A stretch of 37,122 bases of DNA from Faecalibacterium sp. CAG:74 (GTDB lineage: Bacteria; Bacillota; Clostridia; Christensenellales; Aristaeellaceae): the NCBI GenBank assembly GCA_000437595.1, contig FR899891.1:25432-62553 (forward strand), written 5' to 3'. The position numbers and the translations under genes are program-made. This document shows positions 1-7,470 of the stretch, in pieces (the stretch's first letter is position 1; every line of letters begins with the position of its first letter). The notes beneath the pieces are model-generated. The model had not been told where the DNA came from and did no database searches. It saw only the letters and a program-made list of their open reading frames with translations.

Positions 1-45
1 CTCCCGCTCGTGCCGCCCGCTATGCCAAACGCGCTCAAGTATGCC

Positions 46-117
46 CCCTTAGTCGCAGGCAGCGAAGCGTCCCTGCGCACTAATTCCCGCGTCCGCAGAC
101 GCGGAATCCCCTTGCCC
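46..117. repeat. Partial copy (H) of the modular palindromic intergenic element
   Basis: This stretch holds two modules of the element described at 7125-7387: an imperfect GCAGG...CCCTGC palindrome at about 57-78 and a hairpin whose stem is GCGTC/GACGC around a CGCA loop at about 90-103, followed by a CCCCTTG tract. The other modules are missing, so this is a remnant or a short variant. No gene is recognisable in bases 1-250 apart from this copy and the terminator that follows. Confidence 0.6.
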
Positions 118-189
118 CTCATAATACTATTTTCAAATTCACCTGCACCATCTGCTTGCGCCTTTTCATTTGGAAATCGTATAAATTCT

Positions 190-227
190 CCCCTGTCCGG
201 GCATCCTACCCGTGCAGGGGCTTTTTT
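190..227 (+). terminator. Rho-independent terminator ahead of the ABC ATPase gene
   Basis: CCCCTG (190-195) and CGGG (198-201) pair with CCCG (209-212) and CAGGGG (215-220), followed by six T. It ends 23 bases before the ABC ATPase start, so it most likely ends a transcript from an upstream gene outside the window. An attenuator role for the ABC gene is possible but has no further support. Confidence 0.75.
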
Positions 228-250
228 GTCCCCCATGGAGGAACATTCGC

Positions 251-928
251 ATGATTGACCTGCGCCGCATCACCCGCACTTTCCCCGCGCAAGAGCGAAA
301 ATCGCCGCCGCTGCCCGTGCTGTCCGACATTACGCTGCGCATTCCGCCGGGGCAGTATGCTGCCATGGTTGGGGCGAGCGGGTCAGGGAAATCGACGCTG
401 ATGAACATCCTTGGCTGCCTTGATTGCCCGACCTCCGGGGTATATCGTCTGCACGGGCGGGACGTTTCAGCCTTGCCGCCTGACGAATTGGCGAAGGTGC
501 GCGGCGAGGAAATCGGGTTCGTGTTTCAGGGCTTTCAGCTGATTCCGCGGTTGACAGCCATCGAAAACGTAATGCTTCCGCTGATGCTGCAAGGCGTTAG
601 CGAGCCGGAACGCCGCACCCGTGCGGAGCAGCTGCTCCTGCGGGTTGGGCTGCATTCGCGGATGCACCACCTGCCCGCGGCGCTCTCCGGCGGCCAGCAG
701 CAGCGCGTCGCCATCGCCCGCGCGCTCATCCGCCGTCCCGCGCTCATCCTCGCCGACGAGCCGACCGGCAGCCTTGACCCCGACGCGACGCAGGAAATCC
801 TTTCCCTGCTGGAGGATCTGCACCGCGCCGGGCAGACAATTCTGCTCATCACCCACAACCCGGCCGTCGCTGCGCGCGCTGAGCGTCGGCTTGCCCTGCA
901 AAGTGGGAAGATCGTCGAAGAAGAATGA
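251..928 (+). CDS. ABC transporter ATP-binding protein, LolD/MacB/FtsE-like
   Basis: This 225-residue protein is a single complete ABC ATPase domain that would hydrolyse ATP to drive a membrane partner. Walker A is at 41-49 (GASGSGKST), the Q-loop Gln at 93, the signature LSGGQ at 145-149, Walker B with DEP at 165-171 and the switch His at 202. The short length and the NILGCLD and DEPTGSLD motifs are typical of the LolD/MacB/FtsE branch, which works with FtsX/MacB-type permeases in lipoprotein, peptide or antibiotic export. The ATG is chosen because GGAGG lies at 238-242 with good spacing; an ATG further upstream has no such site. No permease gene follows. The partner may lie upstream of the window, so the substrate cannot be named. 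Confidence 0.9.
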   Translation: MIDLRRITRTFPAQERKSPPLPVLSDITLRIPPGQYAAMVGASGSGKSTLMNILGCLDCPTSGVYRLHGRDVSALPPDELAKVRGEEIGFVFQGFQLIPRLTAIENVMLPLMLQGVSEPERRTRAEQLLLRVGLHSRMHHLPAALSGGQQQRVAIARALIRRPALILADEPTGSLDPDATQEILSLLEDLHRAGQTILLITHNPAVAARAERRLALQSGKIVEEE

Positions 929-944
929 CTTTTGCTGTGTTCGC

Positions 945-973
945 TTGCGTCCCCCGCGCCCGTGTGGTACAAT
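945..973 (+). promoter_or_regulatory. Sigma-A-type promoter of the zinc-ribbon membrane gene
   Basis: TTGCGT at 945-950 and TACAAT at 968-973 are separated by 17 bases. The TTG start codon at 992 follows 18 bases after the -10 box, so the leader is very short. Confidence 0.7.
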
Positions 974-991
974 AGACACGAGGTGAACAAC

Positions 992-1816
992 TTGGCGAAA
1001 ACACTGTATTGCAAGAAGTGCAACATGGACGTGCCGGAGGGCGAAGCGTGTCCCGTGTGCGGCAAAACGCCGCCCGCCAGCTCCATGCGCGTCGCGTGGA
1101 TGTACGCCCGGCAGCGCGCGCTGGACTGGATGAGCTGGAACGCCGTGATGCGCATTGCCGTGCCGGTGCTGGCCGCGGCGACCGTGCTGGGGCTTGTACT
1201 GGAGCTGCTGCTTGGCGGCGGCGCGGGCGTTCGGCAATTATTGAACAGCGGATTTTTGTGGGTGATGGGGATGCTGCTCCTCTTTGTCGCGGCGGTCACG
1301 CTCCTCGTCTTCGCGCTCGGCGGGGCGGATGAGCTGTACTGCGTGGTAGACAGCCGCGGCTTCCATGTGCGGACGGCGCTGCCGGGGGCAAATCGCGTGA
1401 AGCTGTGGATGCACGGCAAATCCGCCGCTTTGATGGACACGGCGGACACAAACGGGCGCGTCATCATCAGCGAAAAAGACCTCGCGTGGAAGGACATTGC
1501 CCGCGTGCAGCTATGGACGGACAAGCGGCTGATGCTGCTGTATTCGCCGCGCTGGTGGATGAAGCTGTCCGTGCCGATTCTGCTGGCAAAGTGGAACGAC
1601 GTGCTGACGATGGTGGACGAGAAGCTGGGCAAGAAGAAGGCTGTGGAGCTGCCGGAGGACTGGGCGCATCAGCTGCCGCCGCAGCGCGTGCAGGAGAAAA
1701 AAGCGCGCAAAACCGCCATCGAAACCGACGTGATTCCGCCGCAGACGACGCTGCCGGAGGACGAGGAGGACTATCGCCCGCTGGATGAAGTGCTGGAAGA
1801 ACTGCGCGGAAAATAA
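992..1816 (+). CDS. Zinc-ribbon protein with two membrane segments, function unknown
   Basis: This 274-residue protein starts with a CxxC...CxxC zinc ribbon (Cys 7, 10, 20, 23). Two hydrophobic helices follow at about 53-77 and 83-108, then a cytoplasmic-looking C-terminal domain of about 165 residues with an acidic tail. I do not recognise the C-terminal domain. Zinc-ribbon plus membrane-helix proteins are common in Clostridia, where many are unassigned. The start is inferred to be the TTG at 992, because GAGGTG at 980-985 is correctly spaced and a promoter ends at 973; an in-frame GTG at 983 overlaps that Shine-Dalgarno sequence. The gene has its own promoter and a terminator at 1821, so it is probably monocistronic. 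Confidence 0.75.
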   Translation: MAKTLYCKKCNMDVPEGEACPVCGKTPPASSMRVAWMYARQRALDWMSWNAVMRIAVPVLAAATVLGLVLELLLGGGAGVRQLLNSGFLWVMGMLLLFVAAVTLLVFALGGADELYCVVDSRGFHVRTALPGANRVKLWMHGKSAALMDTADTNGRVIISEKDLAWKDIARVQLWTDKRLMLLYSPRWWMKLSVPILLAKWNDVLTMVDEKLGKKKAVELPEDWAHQLPPQRVQEKKARKTAIETDVIPPQTTLPEDEEDYRPLDEVLEELRGK

Positions 1817-1820
1817 AGAA

Positions 1821-1858
1821 AATCCATGCTTCAGGCTGTTTAGAAGCATGGATTTTTA
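1821..1858. terminator. Bidirectional terminator between convergent genes
   Basis: A perfect 12-bp stem (1821-1832 with 1843-1854) encloses a 10-base loop. T-rich tracts lie on both sides (TTTTTATT on plus, TTTTCTTTATTTT on minus). It can end both the zinc-ribbon gene and the convergent hydrolase gene. Confidence 0.9.
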
Positions 1859-2665
1859 TTATGATTTCGTAAATATCTGCCGGATGAATCGTTCTGCCAT
1901 CTGTGTCCAAACCGTCGCTTCCGGCACGATTTTGCGCGTCTCTTCGCTGGGGATGTTCGTCACCTGATTGCCCAGCGCCACCCCATGTCCGCCGCGCGGG
2001 AAGACGTGGACTTCCGCCGGAACACCCGCTTTGTGCAGCGCCATTGCCATCAGGAGCGTGTTTTCCACGGGCACTGCGCCGTCTGTCCATGTGTGCCAGA
2101 GGAACGTCGGCGGCGTGTCAGGCGTGACGAGGTTCTCCAGCGAATGCGGCTGATGGGCGACAATGTCGTCCGTACCCGTGAGGCTGCGGAAGCTCCCGCG
2201 GTGCGCGAACTCCCCTGCCGTGATGACGGGGTACGAGAGAATCAGAGCGTTCGGGCGAACGTCGGCGGGGGTGAGGTGCAGTTCCTGCCACCAATGCGCT
2301 TCCTGCCAATGCACACCGAGCAACCCGACAGCATGAGCGCCCGCCGAAAAACCACAGAGGGCGATTTGATTCGGCTCTGCGTGCCAGTTATCGGCGTTTT
2401 GGCGGATGGCGGCAACGGCGCTGGCGATGTCCTGCATCGGCGCGGGGAAAACCGCCGGGGCAACGCGGTAACGGACGATGACGGCATTCATGCCCATCGC
2501 GGCGAAGGTCAATGCAATGGGTTCGCTCTCGCGGGTGGAAAGGTGCGTGTAACCGCCGCCGGGGGCAATGACGATGGTCGGGCGACGGACGGCGGGGTCT
2601 GCGACCAAATCGGGGATGTAGACTGTCATTTGGCAGTGTGGAAGAGCAATTTTATCGCAATACAT
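1859..2665 (-). CDS. Alpha/beta-hydrolase, acetyl-xylan-esterase-like
   Basis: This 268-residue enzyme has the full esterase/lipase pattern of the BD-FAE / acetylxylan esterase-like group. The oxyanion segment is APGGGY at 34-39, the nucleophile elbow GFSAG places Ser at 107, the acid is Asp 195 in WTDGAVP, and the base is His 227 in RGGHG. There is no signal peptide, so it should act in the cytoplasm. Likely substrates are acetylated or acylated sugars, but the exact ester cannot be read from sequence. The ATG at 2665 is chosen because AAGGAG precedes it at normal spacing; the open frame continues upstream only through the palindromic element at 2681-2950. It is transcribed away from the MFS gene and could share a transcript with it across that element. 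Confidence 0.85.
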   Translation of the reverse strand: MYCDKIALPHCQMTVYIPDLVADPAVRRPTIVIAPGGGYTHLSTRESEPIALTFAAMGMNAVIVRYRVAPAVFPAPMQDIASAVAAIRQNADNWHAEPNQIALCGFSAGAHAVGLLGVHWQEAHWWQELHLTPADVRPNALILSYPVITAGEFAHRGSFRSLTGTDDIVAHQPHSLENLVTPDTPPTFLWHTWTDGAVPVENTLLMAMALHKAGVPAEVHVFPRGGHGVALGNQVTNIPSEETRKIVPEATVWTQMAERFIRQIFTKS

Positions 2666-2680
2666 GATTGATTTTCTCCT

Positions 2681-2950
2681 TGCGCGGGGGATTTCGCGCC
2701 TGCAGGCGCGACAAGGGGGCAATGAAAACAGACGAAGTCTGCGATCGCCCCCTTGTCCCCTTCGGCGCGTCTCCAACTTCATACTTTTGGGGTATTGTTT
2801 CTTTTTGAACCGAAGGTTCCTCGGATAAACACGCGGACACTGCATGAGCGTGTCACCAACTCAATCGCGAGATGGGTGTCGAGAGGGTCGAAGACCCTTC
2901 GTGGGTGCAGGGCAAAGCCCTGCTGGGGTCTAAGGGGCAACGCCCCTTGG
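2681..2950 (-). repeat. Modular palindromic element, full copy A
   Basis: This is a full-length copy in the reverse orientation relative to 7125-7387. From 2695 it holds: the terminal hairpin CGCGCC-TGCA-GGCGCG (2695-2710); the long stem CAAGGGGGC (2712-2720) with GCCCCCTTG (2747-2755), enclosing a CAGAC-TTC-GTCTG-type hairpin; the ATAC...GTAT module; the GAACC/GGTTC hairpin; the core stem GACAC (2836-2840) with GTGTC (2850-2854); and three G/C hairpins near 2885-2949, including GGGTC-GAA-GACCC. It fills the gap between the MFS stop codon at 2952 and the esterase start. Confidence 0.85.
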
Positions 2951-2951
2951 T

Positions 2952-4133
2952 TCACCCCTTCTTCTTCTCCGTCTTCAAGAACGCACACAACACCAGCATC
3001 GCAATCGGGAAAATCATGCCAACGGTTAAGCCGGATTGCAGACCGCCGAGCGCGCCGGAAAACAGCCCCACCGTCGTCGGGCCGGCGGAACAGCCGAGGT
3101 CGCCAGCAAGCGCCATCAGCGCGTACATGGCCGTACCCGCGCCCGGAAGCGCAAGCGCCGCCAGCGAGAACGTGCCCGGCCAGAAGATGCCCACCGAGAA
3201 GCCGCACAGCGCACAGCCCAGCAGTGCCGCCAGCGCATTGCCGCTCTGCGACGCCACAATGTAGCACACGATGCACAGGATGCTGGACGCAATCATGGCT
3301 GTTTTCAGCGGCAGTTTATCCGCAAACTTGCCATACAGGGCGCGCGCCGTGCCCATCGTGATGGCGAACGCGCACGGGCCGAGCAAATCCCCCATTGTCT
3401 TGGTGATGTGCAGCCCGTCCTCCGCGAATGTACTCGCCCACTGCGACATCGCCTGCTCCGACGCACCCGCGCAGACCATCATCACCACCAGCAGCCAGAA
3501 CACCCGGCTCGTCAGCATCCGCTTCATCGGCATCTGCTGCGCTTCCTCCGGCACAATCGGGTACAGCGGCACGAAAGAGAAGTACACCGCGTTCGCAATC
3601 GGCACAATCATCCACAGAAGCGTCAGCACGCGCCAGTTGGCCGTGCCGAACGCGGCGAAGAACAGCGTCGAAAGCAGCACCAGCGCCACATGTCCCCAGC
3701 AGTAGAAGGAGTGCAGCAGGCTCATAGCGGCGCTCTTGCCCTCCGTCGGGCAAGCCTCGACAATCGGGCTGATGAGCACCTCAATCATCCCGCCGCCGAT
3801 GGCGTACAGCACAACCGCAATCATCAGCCCCGTCATAGGCGGCAGGATGCCGGGCAGAATCGCCATGCCGGACAAGCCCAATACCGCCAGCACATGCGCC
3901 GCAACGATGCTGACGTGGTAGCCGATGCGGTCAACGAGCTTGGCGCTGAGCAGGTCAACGAGCAGCTGTACGGCGAAATTCACCGTCGTCATCAGCGTAA
4001 TCTGTTCCAGCGTCAGCGAAAATTCGGACATGAACGTCACAAACAGCAGCGGCGCAAGGTTATTGACAATCGCCTGCGTGATGTAGCCCAGATAGCTGGC
4101 GGCGATGGTATGGCGATAGGTCAGGCGGGACAT
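2952..4133 (-). CDS. Major facilitator superfamily transporter
   Basis: This is a 393-residue polytopic membrane protein with about twelve hydrophobic segments and the usual central cytoplasmic loop (near PEEAQQMPMKR). It fits the MFS fold of secondary transporters in the plasma membrane. Overall pattern and size resemble the FucP/sugar-type or 'putative permease' MFS groups of Clostridia, but no substrate motif is decisive. The ATG at 4133 has AAAGGAG eight bases upstream and a promoter at 4168-4196; longer in-frame starts would lie in that promoter. The stop codon is immediately adjacent to palindromic element A. Its divergent neighbour is the flippase gene. Confidence 0.85.
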   Translation of the reverse strand: MSRLTYRHTIAASYLGYITQAIVNNLAPLLFVTFMSEFSLTLEQITLMTTVNFAVQLLVDLLSAKLVDRIGYHVSIVAAHVLAVLGLSGMAILPGILPPMTGLMIAVVLYAIGGGMIEVLISPIVEACPTEGKSAAMSLLHSFYCWGHVALVLLSTLFFAAFGTANWRVLTLLWMIVPIANAVYFSFVPLYPIVPEEAQQMPMKRMLTSRVFWLLVVMMVCAGASEQAMSQWASTFAEDGLHITKTMGDLLGPCAFAITMGTARALYGKFADKLPLKTAMIASSILCIVCYIVASQSGNALAALLGCALCGFSVGIFWPGTFSLAALALPGAGTAMYALMALAGDLGCSAGPTTVGLFSGALGGLQSGLTVGMIFPIAMLVLCAFLKTEKKKG

Positions 4134-4167
4134 GGGTGCAAGCTCCTTTGCGAAATTCACTGTCATG

Positions 4168-4196
4168 ATGATAGCACGGAAAGGATTGCTTGTGAA
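4168..4196 (-). promoter_or_regulatory. Promoter of the MFS transporter gene
   Basis: On the minus strand, TTCACA (4196-4191) and TATCAT (4173-4168) are separated by 17 bases, and the MFS start codon lies 34 bases downstream. Confidence 0.6.
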
Positions 4197-4317
4197 GGGC
4201 GGTTTTTTCGACAAAAATTTGCGCGCTGGGAGGGGCAGTTTTCACAATCACGCAGGATTTTGCCGTCCGATGGCGAATTGTCTTGTGATGCCGTTTTTCG
4301 GCAGGAAAGGACTTGCC

Positions 4318-5745
4318 ATGAATACGCGCAAAAACACGCTCTATAATGTTGCTTACCGCGTCTTTTCGATGCTGCTGCCGCTGGTGACCGCGCCGTACCT
4401 CTCGCGCGTCGTCGGGACGGAGGGCGTCGGGCTGTACGGCTATTCGTGGGCGGTCAGCTATGTGTTCGTGCTGATTGGCCTGCTGGGGCTGGAAAACTAC
4501 GGCCCGCGCGAAATCGCCCGCGTCCGCGACGACCGCGACGCCCTCAACCGGACTTTCTCCGCCATCTGGAAGATGCAGCGCCTTGTCGCCGGGGTGACGC
4601 TGCTCGTCTGGCTGGTGTACGTCTTTTTCATCGCGGGCGAGGAGAAAATCATTTCCCTGAACCTGACGATGATGAGCGTCAGCTGCCTGGTCAACCTCGA
4701 CTGGTGCTTAATGGGGCTGGATGAGTTCAAGCCCATTGCCCTGCGCAACACGGCGGTCAAGCTGCTTGCGGCAGCGGCAGTGTTCCTCTTCGTGCGCAAG
4801 CCGGAGGATTTGTGGGTGTACGCCTTCGTGTGGTCGCTCTCGACGCTGCTTGGCTGCCTTAGCTGCATGTTCAGCCTGCACGGGAAAGTCACGCCGGTGA
4901 AGGTGACATGGAAGGAAGCCTTGAAGCATCTTGCCCCGTGCGCGCTTTTGTCGATTTCGGTCATCGCCGTGAGCGTCTACCGGCAGATGGACAAGGTGAT
5001 GATCGGCGCGCTGGCGGACATGGCGCAAACCGGGCTGTACGAGAACGCGGAGAAAATCATCCTCTGCCTGTCCGGTTTCATTTCCGCCATCGGCACGGTG
5101 ATGCTGCCCAAGGTCAGCCGCATGACGCGGATGAAGCAGATGGACGCCGTTCAGCGGCACATCCGTCTGAGCATGGAACTGGTGATGTGCATGGTGTGCG
5201 CAATGGCGTTTGGGCTGGCGGCGGTGGCGGTGAACTTCGCGCCCCTGTTCTACGGGGACGATTTCGCATATTCCGGCACGCTGATGATGCCCCTCGCATT
5301 TACGCTCCTGTCAATTGGCTTTGCGAACGTCATCCGCACGCAGTGGGTGCTGCCGCAGGGCCGCGACACGATTTTCGTCCACAGTGTGCTGACGGGCGCG
5401 GTCATCAACCTGATTGCGAATTTTGTGCTGATTCCGCCGTTCGGGGCAATGGGCGCTGCGGCGGCGACGGTGCTGGCGGAGTTTTCCGTTCCTGCGGTGC
5501 AGTTTGTGTATCTGCGCAAGGAACTGCCGTATGCGCATTACCTGAAAACGACGGGCGTTTACTGCCTGTTCGGGCTGGTGATGGCGGGCGTGGTCGCGCT
5601 GCTGGGGCATGTTCTCCCGCTGCACGGCTGGGGGAAACTCGCGGTTCAGGTAACAGGTGGCGCGGCGGTGTATGGCGCGCTGTGCCTGACATACTGGACA
5701 TTGGCAAAGCGCAGCGACATTTTCCGCCTGATGCGGAGAAAATAA
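4318..5745 (+). CDS. Oligosaccharide flippase (Wzx/MOP-family membrane protein)
   Basis: This 475-residue protein has about fourteen hydrophobic segments. Its N-terminal sequence, with NTLYNVAYRVFSMLLPLVTA and YLSRVVGTEGVG, is characteristic of the polysaccharide transport branch of the MOP superfamily. These proteins flip undecaprenyl-linked oligosaccharides across the plasma membrane for capsule, teichoic-acid-like or exopolysaccharide assembly. The ATG at 4318 follows AGGAAAGG with suitable spacing. No glycosyltransferase cluster surrounds it, although GtrA and GT2-GtrA genes occur elsewhere in the window. No confident promoter was seen in the gap to the divergent MFS gene. The repeat-unit substrate is unknown. 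Confidence 0.9.
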   Translation: MNTRKNTLYNVAYRVFSMLLPLVTAPYLSRVVGTEGVGLYGYSWAVSYVFVLIGLLGLENYGPREIARVRDDRDALNRTFSAIWKMQRLVAGVTLLVWLVYVFFIAGEEKIISLNLTMMSVSCLVNLDWCLMGLDEFKPIALRNTAVKLLAAAAVFLFVRKPEDLWVYAFVWSLSTLLGCLSCMFSLHGKVTPVKVTWKEALKHLAPCALLSISVIAVSVYRQMDKVMIGALADMAQTGLYENAEKIILCLSGFISAIGTVMLPKVSRMTRMKQMDAVQRHIRLSMELVMCMVCAMAFGLAAVAVNFAPLFYGDDFAYSGTLMMPLAFTLLSIGFANVIRTQWVLPQGRDTIFVHSVLTGAVINLIANFVLIPPFGAMGAAAATVLAEFSVPAVQFVYLRKELPYAHYLKTTGVYCLFGLVMAGVVALLGHVLPLHGWGKLAVQVTGGAAVYGALCLTYWTLAKRSDIFRLMRRK

Positions 5746-5818
5746 ATCCGCCGTTTCCCTCATAAATTTTCCGCGTTCGGTGCATCCTGTTTCCAGCACA
5801 ACGACTGGAGGGATGACC

Positions 5819-7120
5819 ATGAACGCAAAGTGCAAGAAATTCCTGACGATGCTGCTGCTCGTGTGCGTAAGCATTGGAGCGGCGGGCTGCTCGGCGTACA
5901 GCAATCAGCGGTACTACGAGCGGGCGCAGCTGATGATGGGCAGCGGCGAGTACGCGGAGGCGGCGGAGCTGTTCCATCAGCTGGGCGAATACGAGGATTC
6001 GGCGGAGTACGCGCTGTACGCCGCGGCGCTGGATGCTCTGCAACGCGGCAAAATCGAATTGGCGCGGGCGAATCTGCTGGAAATCGCGCCGTTCAAGAGT
6101 GCCGACCGCTATCTGCGCTATCTGGATGCGCTGGATGCGGAAAACGAAGGCGAACTCGATTCCGCGCTGGACATCTACGTCTCGCTGGGCAGTTTTGAGG
6201 ACTGCGCGGAGCGGGCGCAGACGCTGGAAGCCGCGATTCCGGAGCAAGCTATCCGGCAGGGGCGGCAGATGATGAGCCAAGGCGACTACGAGGGTGCGCG
6301 CGACCTGTTCCTCTCGCTGAACGGCTACGGGCAGTCCCGCGCACTTTCGGATGCCTGCACAGCGGCGATAGCGCGCAAGGCGTACTTGGCGGCGGAGGAT
6401 TTGCTGGGCGCTGGCGACTATCTGGGCGCGATGAACGCCTTCGCCGCCATGGGCGACACGCTGGATGCGGCGCACCGGGCGGAAGAATGCCGCTCACTGC
6501 TGCTGAAGCAGGCAGAAGAAGCGTTTCAGGCGGTGACGCTGGAAACGGCGGATGCGCTGGATGAACAGCTCGAATCGCTTTCGGCGGACGCGGCATTTGC
6601 GGAAATTCGGCAGGCGCTGGCGGAGAAATTCGGCGTGAATCTTTCCCTGCTGCGTGCGGCGCGGAGCGAACATCCGTATGTGCTGCTGGGGACGTACCCG
6701 ATGGGCGAAAGCGGCGCGGAGAGCGACGTGCTGTGGCAGGTGCTGCGCGTGGATGGCAACCAATTGGTGCTGCTGTGCTGCTCGGTGATTGACGCATCGA
6801 GCGTCGCGACGACAAGCGACCTGCCGATGGCGGACACCCCAGACGCCGCGGAGATTTCCCTGCCGTCCGCCGCGGACTTAGCGACGCTGACCGACCTGAC
6901 CTGCGCCGCGACCCCCTACGCCGCCGCACAGGGCGCTTCCGCCGTCTACTGGCTTCGCGACACGCTGGAAAGCGGCATCCACCCCGTCATTAGCGAAACG
7001 GGTGCATTGACCCTCCCCGCCGACACCGAAGTTCCCGGCATCCGCCCCTTAGCGCTGCTTGACCTGACGGGGTACGTCTTTACGGCGGGCGACGGGACGG
7101 AGGAGAATCCATATCGGTAA
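5819..7120 (+). CDS. Lipoprotein with TPR-like repeats and a DUF6273-like C-terminal domain
   Basis: This is a 433-residue exported protein. The first 23 residues are a charged then hydrophobic signal ending AAGC, so Cys 24 is the probable lipidation site, although the lipobox is weak (Ala at -3). Helical repeats with the pattern GxYxxAxxLFxxLGxYxDS run from about 30 to 270 (e.g. GEYAEAAELFHQLGEYEDS), as in tetratricopeptide scaffolds. The segment from about 280 on (YVLLGTYPM...VLWQVL...LLCCSVID) resembles DUF6273 domains of Clostridial surface proteins. The second ATG (5819) is preferred because TGGAGG at 5806-5811 is spaced correctly for it, not for the ATG at 5813. It probably scaffolds an envelope process; no partner is evident. 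Confidence 0.8.
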   Translation: MNAKCKKFLTMLLLVCVSIGAAGCSAYSNQRYYERAQLMMGSGEYAEAAELFHQLGEYEDSAEYALYAAALDALQRGKIELARANLLEIAPFKSADRYLRYLDALDAENEGELDSALDIYVSLGSFEDCAERAQTLEAAIPEQAIRQGRQMMSQGDYEGARDLFLSLNGYGQSRALSDACTAAIARKAYLAAEDLLGAGDYLGAMNAFAAMGDTLDAAHRAEECRSLLLKQAEEAFQAVTLETADALDEQLESLSADAAFAEIRQALAEKFGVNLSLLRAARSEHPYVLLGTYPMGESGAESDVLWQVLRVDGNQLVLLCCSVIDASSVATTSDLPMADTPDAAEISLPSAADLATLTDLTCAATPYAAAQGASAVYWLRDTLESGIHPVISETGALTLPADTEVPGIRPLALLDLTGYVFTAGDGTEENPYR

Positions 7121-7124
7121 GGAG

Positions 7125-7387
7125 ACCCAAGGGGCGTTGCCCCTTGACCCCAGCAGGGACGCTGTCCCTGCACCCTGCAAGGGAGTTCCTCCCTTGACCC
7201 TTCCGCGCGATTCAGTCGAGCGCACTTCCATGCTGTGTCCGCGTGTTTATCCAATGAACCTACGGTTCATAAAAAACAATACCCCAAAAGTATGGAAGTG
7301 GTGACCCGAAGGGGTCAAGGGGGCGATCGCAGACTTCGTCTGTTTTCATTGCCCCCTTGTCGCCTCCGCAGAGGCGAAACCCCTGCT
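7125..7387 (+). repeat. Modular palindromic element, full copy B (reference orientation)
   Basis: Modules in order: AAGGGGC-GTT-GCCCCTT (about 7129-7145), GGGAC-GCT-GTCCC, GGGAG-TTC-CTCCC, a core containing CGCGCGATT and CCGCGTGTTTATCC, a GAACC/GGTTC hairpin, ATACCCCAAAAGTAT, the stem CAAGGGGGC (7316-7324) with GCCCCCTTG (7351-7359) enclosing CAGAC-TTC-GTCTG, and the terminal hairpin CGCCTC-CGCA-GAGGCG (7361-7376). CACTTCCAT in the core can also pair with ATGGAAGTG near 7291-7300. The copy begins four bases after the lipoprotein stop codon and lies between convergent genes. Confidence 0.9.
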
Positions 7388-7432
7388 ACACAATCGCGCA
7401 ATCCGCTTAGAAAAACAACCATCCGCACTCAG

Positions 7433-7468
7433 CAAGGGCGACGCTGCATCCACACAGCGCCGCCCCTT
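7433..7468. terminator. Long hairpin between the lipoprotein and ABC-F genes
   Basis: GGGCGACGCTG and CAGCGCCGCCC form a stem with one bulge around an eight-base loop. It is followed on the plus strand by a T-rich tract (TTTCTTAT). It starts directly after the ABC-F stop codon on the minus strand, so it may end either transcript. The minus-strand side lacks a T run. Confidence 0.5.
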
Positions 7469-7470
7469 TC

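Noticed and set aside
156..185. Promoter TTGCGC-18-TATAAA before the first gene
   Set aside because: Its start point would fall inside the first arm of the terminator at 190-227, so a productive transcript from it is unlikely without further evidence.
3036..4346. 436-codon open frame on plus, opposite the MFS gene
   Set aside because: It is antisense to a clear transporter gene, His/Arg/Gln-rich as expected from GC-rich shadow frames, and has no Shine-Dalgarno or family match. Similar antisense frames at 5405-6475, 9190-10545 and 32046-33323 were dropped for the same reason.
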